A stretch of 64,000 nucleotides of DNA, taken from the NCBI RefSeq assembly GCF_013393385.1, contig NZ_AP023239.1, forward strand, positions 2,852,001 through 2,916,000, written 5' to 3'. The stretch's first letter is position 1. Every line of letters begins with the position of its first letter. The notes under the pieces are model-generated. The model made no database searches and had not been told where the DNA came from. It saw nothing but the letters and a program-made list of their open reading frames with translations. Source of the DNA: Paenibacillus sp. URB8-2. Its GTDB lineage: Bacteria > Bacillota > Bacilli > Paenibacillales > Paenibacillaceae. A program made the translations under genes and the position numbers. Below, piece after piece: positions 58,874-64,000 of this stretch.

Positions 58874-61407
58874 ATGAGCACACTGCCGATTATTCAGGTC
58901 ATACCTGAACTTAAAAATATACTTGACGCATCTCCCTCCGCCGTCCTTATTGCTGAACCGGGAGCGGGAAAGACGACGGCGGTGCCGCTTGCGCTGCTGG
59001 AAGAGCCGTGGATGAAAGGCAAAACCATGCTTATGCTGGAACCCAGACGGCTTGCCGCCAGGGCGGCGGCTGTCTATATGGCGTCCCGTCTAGGAGAAAA
59101 GGCAGGCCAGACTGTGGGCTACCGAATGCGCATGGACAGCAAAACGGGGCCAAACACGCGCATCATCGTCGTTACCGAAGGCGTGCTGACCCGGATGCTT
59201 CAGGACGACCCGTCACTTGGCGACACCGGGTTAGTGATATTCGACGAGTTCCACGAACGAAGCCTGAATGCGGATCTGGGCCTTGCGCTCTCGCTGGAGA
59301 CGCAGGCCGTTCTGCGCGAGGATTTGAAGCTGCTCATTATGTCGGCAACGCTGGACGGAGAGAAGGTATCCGAACTGCTTGGCGCAGCTCCGGTCGTCCG
59401 GTGTCGGGGCAGAGTCTATCCCGTAGACACGATTTATGCGCCGCCTGCAAAGTCAATCCCGCTTGAAAAGGCTGCGGTGAACGCGGTCCGCCGCGCTCTG
59501 GCTGAACAGTCCGGCGATATCCTGCTGTTTCTTCCTGGCGAAAGGGAAATCCGCAGGGTCGAATCCGAGCTGCTGTCCGGCGCGCTCCCCGGGAACGTGG
59601 AAGTTCGCCCGCTCTACGGCCAACTGCCGCAGGCCGAGCAGGACAGCGCCGTTGCGCCGGCTGTTGAGGGCTGGCGGAAAGTGGTGCTGGCGACGTCGAT
59701 TGCCGAGACAAGCTTGACGATCGAAGGGGTGCGGACCGTGATCGATTCCGGTCTGCGCCGTACGCAGCGGTTCTCGCCGAGAACCGGCATGCCCCGTCTG
59801 GAGACGCTGCTGATCTCCAAGGCGTCTGCGGATCAGCGGCGCGGCCGGGCGGGACGGACCGCTCCGGGCGTCTGCTACCGGCTCTGGAGCCCGGAAGAGC
59901 ACGACCGCCTGCCCGAATCGGACGCGCCGGAGATTCTGGAGGCCGATCTCTCCGGTCTCGCGCTGGAGCTGGCGCTGTGGGGCGTACGCGACCCCGCGCA
60001 GCTTGCCTGGCTGGACGCCCCGCCGCCCGCGCCGTACGCGCAGGCGACGGCGCTGCTGCGCCAGCTCGGCGCGCTGGACGCCGCCGGCGCCATAACCCGC
60101 ACGGCCGGCGCCTGGCCGCGCTCGGCACACACCCCCGCGCCGCGCACATGCTGCTGCGCGCGGCCGGGCTTGGCGCGGCGCCGCTCGCCTGCCGGCTGGC
60201 GGCGCTGCTGCAGGAGCGGGACCCGATGCGCGGTCCCGCCACGGGCAGTTGCGACCTCACGCTTCGCGTAGAGGCGCTGCTGCGGTACGAGGCCTCCGCC
60301 GGGCGCGAAGCGGGCGGAGGTGATCCCGCGGCTCTTCGCGCCGCTGCGCGCGCGAGCCGCGGACTGCTGGCGCAGCTGCGGGCGGCTGCGCCCGAAGCCG
60401 CGCTTTCGGCCGATAACGACTCGGCCGATGCTGTGGCGGCGGACCCTTTCCTGTGCGGTCTGCTGCTGTCCTTCGCCTATCCCGACCGGATCGGACAGCG
60501 CCGGGGAGGAGGAGCTTTTGTGCTCTCCGGCGGACGGGGTGCGGCAATGGGTGAGAGCCAGCATCTGGCGCGTGAGCCTTATATCGTTGCCGTTTCCGTT
60601 GACGACAAGGGGACGCAGAGCCGGATTATGCTTGCGGCTCCGGTGGAAGAGAGGGATTTGCTGGCGAACCACGAGGATAAAATATCCGAGCTTTCCCAAG
60701 TATACTGGGATGAGGACAGCAAGAGCGTGAAATCCCGCCGCCGCGTGATGCTCGGCGAGCTTTCGCTTAAGGAGACCGGGCATGAACGGCCTTCGCCGGA
60801 GGAAGCCGCAAGGGTTCTGATGCAGGTGATTGCCGGAGAAGCTCTAGGACCGCTTCCATGGGACAAGGGTACAATTCAGTTTAGGGAACGGATGGCGTTC
60901 ATGCACCGGCTTGATCGGAGTTGGCCGGATGTGTCCGATGCGGGACTCACAGACAGCTTGGAAGAATGGCTGCTGCCTTATCTGGTTGGCTGCCGCAGTC
61001 TGCGCGATTTACAGCGTCTTTCGCTGCGCGATGCGCTGGAGGGTCTGCTGGACTGGGAGCGGAAACGTGAGCTGGACCGGGAGGCTCCCACGCATATTGC
61101 GGTGCCCAGCGGCTCCCGGATCGCGGTGGATTATAGCGACCCGGCGGCTCCGGTGCTGGCGGTAAAGCTTCAGGAAATGTTCGGACTGAAGGAGACTCCA
61201 CTAATTGGAAATGGCAGGGTGCCCGTTCTGCTTCACCTGCTGTCGCCTGCGCGTCGCCCGGTTCAGGTGACTGCCGATCTCGCCAGCTTTTGGAAGAGCG
61301 GATATTTTGATGTGAAGAAAGACTTGAAGGGCCGGTATCCCAAACATTATTGGCCGGAAGATCCGCATCAGGCCATCCCGACAAGCCGCACGCGGCCGGT
61401 AAAATAG
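58874..61407 (+). pseudogene. hrpB: ATP-dependent helicase HrpB, split by a frameshift
   Basis: A DEAH-type helicase of about 844 residues when one base is restored. The first frame (58874-60271) has AEPGAGKTTAVPLALL (Walker A), FDEFHERSLNADLGL (DEFH), MSATLDGEKV (SAT) and QRRGRAGRTAPGVCYRLW (motif VI). The second frame (to 61407) carries the rest, including the HrpB C-terminal domain (LPYLVGCRSLRDLQ ... ALEGLLDWERKRELDREAPTH). The join lies near 60103: adding one G to ACGGCCGG restores TGRRLAALGTHPRAAHML. The spot is very GC-rich, so a sequencing error is possible; otherwise both halves are unlikely to work. Confidence 0.85.
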
Positions 61408-61564
61408 CTGCAAGAGAGCATTCCATATTTCGGGAAATCTGCGATTTTGGCACTTCATTCAGGCTCCTCTACTTCGTGCGCTGCGTTTGGAAAATCACAT
61501 GAAGGGTAATAACTAACGTAGCAACATGACAAAGGCGCAGCAACATGACGAAGGAGGGCTTCAA

Positions 61565-62185
61565 GTGACAAAGAAAATAGTTGGCATTTTCGATACGGAA
61601 CGAGAGGCAACCAGAGCGATTCAGGAATTGCAGGGCAGAGGCTTCCGCAATGAAGATATTTCGGTGGTCACGAGGGATCGCGACGATCTGAACACGATTA
61701 CCGATGAAACGGATACAATGGCTCCGGAGGGAATCGCTACAGGAGCCGCAACCGGCGGAGTAGTCGGAGGGATAGCCGGCCTGCTGGCAGGAATCGGCGC
61801 GTTGGCCATTCCGGGTATCGGCCCGATTATTGCGGCAGGCCCGATTGCGGCGGCGTTAACCGGCGCCGCGGTGGGAGCTGGCGCAGGCGGCTTGGTCGGC
61901 GGACTGGTCGGATTGGGCATCCCCGAAGACGAAGCGAAAGAGTATGAAGGATACGTCGACCAAGGCAAAATCCTGGTTCTGGTGGATGACAATGGACGGG
62001 ATACCGAAATTCATGATATCTTCCGCGGCAATCGCTCGCTGAACGCCTCGCGCTATGAATCGTCGGTAGGTCCAACCAATCCGGACATTATTCCGGACGA
62101 CTCAAGAGTAGGCAACACGATGGGCAACAGAGGGTCGATGAACACCGATACCGACCCGGATCTCTATAACCGGAACAAGTTCTAA
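61565..62185 (+). CDS. General-stress protein of the YflT/GsiB-17M type
   Basis: A 206-residue protein. An N-terminal YflT domain (KKIVGIFDTEREATRAIQEL) is followed by a long Gly/Ala-rich hydrophobic stretch (ATGGVVGGIAGLLAGIGALA ... GGLVGGLVGLGIPEDEAKEYE) that could enter a membrane, then an Asp/Asn/Arg-rich tail. Such proteins are SigB-type or general-stress induced in Bacillales; molecular role unknown. The GTG at 61565 follows AAGGAGGG; an ATG 13 codons upstream overlaps that site. Confidence 0.82.
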   Translation: MTKKIVGIFDTEREATRAIQELQGRGFRNEDISVVTRDRDDLNTITDETDTMAPEGIATGAATGGVVGGIAGLLAGIGALAIPGIGPIIAAGPIAAALTGAAVGAGAGGLVGGLVGLGIPEDEAKEYEGYVDQGKILVLVDDNGRDTEIHDIFRGNRSLNASRYESSVGPTNPDIIPDDSRVGNTMGNRGSMNTDTDPDLYNRNKF

Positions 62186-62219
62186 CATAAACACATTATA
62201 AACATCATTAAAAAACAAA

Positions 62220-62258
62220 CCGCATTTCCCTTCAACAAATATGGGGAATGCGGTTTTT
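62220..62258 (+). terminator. Terminator of the YflT-like gene
   Basis: CCGCATT-t-CCC pairs with GGG-g-AATGCGG, followed by TTTTTTG. Confidence 0.85.
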
Positions 62259-62581
62259 TGCGTCTGTACACCTTACGGCAGCAGTCCAACAAACCAATCG
62301 TTCCGAATTGAATGGTATATATTAACATTTCGCAGTTCGGCAACAAACCTATTAATACCATTCCCACTATAGACAATATTACAACATATGAAAAATTCAT
62401 AATAGTAAACTCAAAAACCCTCTCCCCCCTCACACCATATCCATAAACTCAATCTAAATCTCTCCCGCATCAATAACTCCAGAAAAAGGAGAGGCGAATC
62501 CGCAAAATCATATTGTGAAATTTGAGAAACAGTGATTATATAGAGGTAACGTATCCCGCATTTTGATAAGGGAGGTCTTTC
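62259..62581. promoter_or_regulatory. rtp upstream region
   Basis: About 320 bp of AT-rich, non-coding DNA. It holds repeat copy 2 (62374-62399), ATCTCTCCCGCAT (about 62458-62470) and a looser similar element around 62506-62527 (CATATTGTGAAATTTGA). In B. subtilis the rtp promoter is flanked and repressed by two RTP-binding Ter sites; a similar autoregulatory layout is possible here. Confidence 0.45.
62374..62399 (+). repeat. 26-bp perfect repeat, copy 2 (candidate Ter-like site)
   Basis: Exact copy of 51445-51470, same orientation, 10.9 kb apart, located 183 bp before the rtp start codon. A perfect 26-bp repeat confined to non-coding DNA and placed before a DNA-binding-protein gene suggests a binding site. 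Confidence 0.6.
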
Positions 62582-62941
62582 ATGGCTTTTATGATTGCTC
62601 AACGGGCGTTTATTAAGCTGTATCTCATTACCATGGTGGAGCAACATCACGGCTATGGCTATCAAATGCTTGAAGATTTGCGCAGGGATTTTAAAAGTCA
62701 CGGATACAACCCTCCGCAGAGCGAAATTTACCGCGCTCTCCACGAATTGGTTCAGCAAGGGATTCTATACCGCACGAAGCAATTAAAGGGGAATGATCCC
62801 AGGGTGGATTTTCAGGAAATCGTTCTTTACCATTTCACGTCGGACGGAGCCGAGAAGGCAAAGCTCTACAAGAAGCAGGTGAAGACGGATCTTGACCGTT
62901 GTTTGGGAATATTAAACAAAGCGGTGGCCGACAACTATTAG
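62582..62941 (+). CDS. rtp: Replication terminator protein (RTP) homologue
   Basis: A 119-residue winged-helix dimer-type protein. From my memory of B. subtilis RTP (122 residues), similarity runs over the whole length: QRAFIKLYLITMVEQ, YGYQMLEDLRRDFK, EIYRALHELVQQGIL, VVLYxF-like EIVLYHFTSDGAEKAKLYKKQ and LDRCLGILNKAVADNY correspond closely. RTP binds Ter sites and blocks replication forks from one side by contacting DnaB helicase. A PadR-like regulator is the alternative, since RTP shares that fold, but the C-terminal dimerisation helix matches RTP. GGGAGG precedes the ATG. RTP is known mainly from B. subtilis relatives. Confidence 0.75.
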   Translation: MAFMIAQRAFIKLYLITMVEQHHGYGYQMLEDLRRDFKSHGYNPPQSEIYRALHELVQQGILYRTKQLKGNDPRVDFQEIVLYHFTSDGAEKAKLYKKQVKTDLDRCLGILNKAVADNY

Positions 62942-62997
62942 AAGAACCGGGATGTTCTGCACCCGAATGCGAGACGGCCAAGAATGGACGCCAAAAA

Positions 62998-63034
62998 CCC
63001 CCGGCTGCGGATATCATGTGTCCGCAGCCGGGGG
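62998..63034 (-). terminator. Terminator of the YteA-like gene
   Basis: 14-bp stem CCCCCGGCTGCGGA / TCCGCAGCCGGGGG followed on the minus strand by TTTTTGG. It can also stop rtp transcription from the other side. Confidence 0.85.
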
Positions 63035-63048
63035 AGAGGTAAGGCATC

Positions 63049-63615
63049 CTACATATCGTCATAATCCGAAACATTGCGTTTGGCTGCCATCGCCGGGGTA
63101 TTGGAGGTTCCATAATCCTCTACGCTATCCCAGGCCTGCGCATCGTCGAACCGGCCGGTGTGCTTTTGCCTTCCTTCTCCCGCTCCGGAAGGCGGCCGGG
63201 TCATGGCCTGCTCCTCGACCGGACGGTCGCCGGAAATCTCTTTTCGCGGAGTATGTTCCACGCTGTACGCGGTGAAGGGAATCGCCTCCAGCCGTTCGTA
63301 AGGAATTTCTTCGCCGCTGACGACGCATAGGCCGTAGGTGCCGTCCTCCATCCGCTGAAGGGCCTGATCGATTTCCTCTAATTCGTCTTCCAGAGAATCG
63401 TTAATCGCCAGGTCGCGGCTCCGTTCGAAGGTTTCGGTTCCCACGTCGGCAGGATGATTGTCCACTGACGACAGTTCGCCGGTTGATATACGCAGCGAAT
63501 CGCCGAGCAGGCTGTTTTCTTCGTTATTTTGAGCGAAATGCTCTTGCAGCTCCCGTCTGCGATCCAGCAGAAGCTTTTTCAGATGGGCAAGCTGGGTATC
63601 CGATAAATGACTCAT
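63049..63615 (-). CDS. YteA/DksA-TraR-like protein
   Basis: A 188-residue protein of the Bacillus YteA group. N-terminal coiled coil (LAHLKKLLLDRRRELQEHF ... DELEEIDQALQRMEDGTYGLC) as in DksA, then a zinc-finger region that has lost most cysteines (CVVSGEEIPYERLEAIP), so zinc binding is doubtful. The coiled-coil tip could enter the RNA polymerase secondary channel. The C-terminal 70 residues are Gly/Asp-rich and probably disordered. AAAGGGAG precedes the ATG. Confidence 0.85.
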   Translation of the reverse strand: MSHLSDTQLAHLKKLLLDRRRELQEHFAQNNEENSLLGDSLRISTGELSSVDNHPADVGTETFERSRDLAINDSLEDELEEIDQALQRMEDGTYGLCVVSGEEIPYERLEAIPFTAYSVEHTPRKEISGDRPVEEQAMTRPPSGAGEGRQKHTGRFDDAQAWDSVEDYGTSNTPAMAAKRNVSDYDDM

Positions 63616-63786
63616 ATAGAAACTCCCTTTCTGAACGTAATAAAACCCTGGGTGTAATTCTTCCTTACCCTAATAAGCGAGGATGCAATCACCCTTCCCC
63701 CCGGGGCGTTGGTATTTTCAGCTTCTCTTCACCCTGATATAATGGGAAAGCCGGAAGAGAGCAGTCCACATTTGGAGGTATGGAAG

Positions 63787-64000
63787 ATGGATGAACATAT
63801 GAAGCGGAGACTGGACAAACAGAGAAAATTGTTCAGTCAGCTTGGGATCACGCTGGACGCGCTTACCATTCATGAGAAAGAATTCGGCATGAAATTACGC
63901 GGATACGATCCGGAGGAAGTAGATACTTTTTTGGATAGCGTCATCAAGGATTACGAGCGGTTCTATGCAACCATCGCCGACTTGATGGACAAATGGCAGG
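63787..64000 (+). CDS. GpsB/DivIVA-domain protein, 5' part only
   Basis: The first 71 codons run off the window end. After a basic start (MDEHMKRRLDKQRKLFSQLG) comes the DivIVA/GpsB lipid-binding and coiled-coil motif: IHEKEFGMKLRGYDPEEVDTF with LDSVIKDYERFYATI. The close match to GpsB (LEKEF..RGY...EVDKFLD.IIKDYE) with an N-terminal extension of about 25 residues suggests a cell-division or growth factor. GGAGGT precedes the ATG. Confidence 0.85.
   Translation, partial: MDEHMKRRLDKQRKLFSQLGITLDALTIHEKEFGMKLRGYDPEEVDTFLDSVIKDYERFYATIADLMDKWQ

Noticed and set aside
59337..60260. Minus-strand open frames opposite hrpB
   Set aside because: Arg/Ala/Ser-rich shadow translations in high-GC DNA with no starts or family resemblance.
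62582..62941. Ordinary PadR regulator
   Set aside because: Not excluded, but residue-by-residue resemblance to remembered B. subtilis RTP, including the C-terminal helix, is much closer than to PadR proteins.
1..64000. CRISPR arrays, tRNA or rRNA genes
   Set aside because: No regularly spaced repeats, cloverleaf-like segments or rRNA sequence were noticed on reading; a dedicated search would still be stronger evidence.

Overview
The window looks like chromosomal DNA of a Paenibacillus-type endospore-forming Firmicute. Three things point there: the conserved run rsmD-coaD-ylbJ-ylbL-tmcAL-ylbN-rpmF followed by fapR-plsX-fabH-fabD-fabG-acpP-fabF-rnc, then smc-ftsY; strong Bacillus-type ribosome binding sites with frequent GTG and TTG starts; and sporulation or stress genes such as ylbJ, DUF3231, yflT-like and yteA-like genes. 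No rRNA, tRNA or CRISPR array was seen.

Layout. 0-5 kb: a decayed oxidoreductase, a Crp/Fnr regulator divergent from a 4Fe-4S protein, a broken IS630 transposase and a rhodanese. 5-7 kb: a PilZ protein divergent from a membrane diguanylate cyclase. 7-13 kb: a nitrite-assimilation locus (TrpD-like protein, ANTAR antiterminator, then nirB-nirD-cobA with an FNT-transporter remnant). Its leader carries two hairpins with identical AATGGC loops in front of a terminator, and two GlnR/TnrA-like boxes lie upstream. 13-20 kb: an IS200-type element and small accessory or unknown genes. 20-33 kb: conserved housekeeping genes, with a FapR operator at the fatty-acid operon.

33-46 kb is the most notable region. 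A 13-kb block sits between rnc and smc, which are adjacent in Bacillus. It encodes a cysteine-type FdhF formate dehydrogenase, two HycB-like four-cluster ferredoxins, an [FeFe] hydrogenase with complete H-cluster motifs, MoaA, aspartase and HydF on the plus strand, and FdhD, HydE and HydG on the minus strand. The subunit set FdhF + two HycB + HydA matches that of hydrogen-dependent CO2 reductase (HDCR) of acetogens. The block therefore looks like a self-contained formate/H2 module with its own maturation genes: formate hydrogen lyase in fermentation, or the reverse reaction.

46-51 kb: smc (with its own promoter) and ftsY. 51-64 kb: accessory genes. These include the circularly permuted ATP-grasp / Alpha-E / transglutaminase trio, an SDR, a CPBP protease, gluQ, a frameshifted hrpB, a YflT-like stress protein, a close homologue of the Bacillus replication terminator protein RTP, a YteA-like protein and the start of a GpsB/DivIVA-like gene. 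A perfect 26-bp repeat occurs upstream of rtp and again 11 kb away, and is a candidate Ter-like site.

All family assignments rest on reading motifs and remembered family sequences. No search was run.
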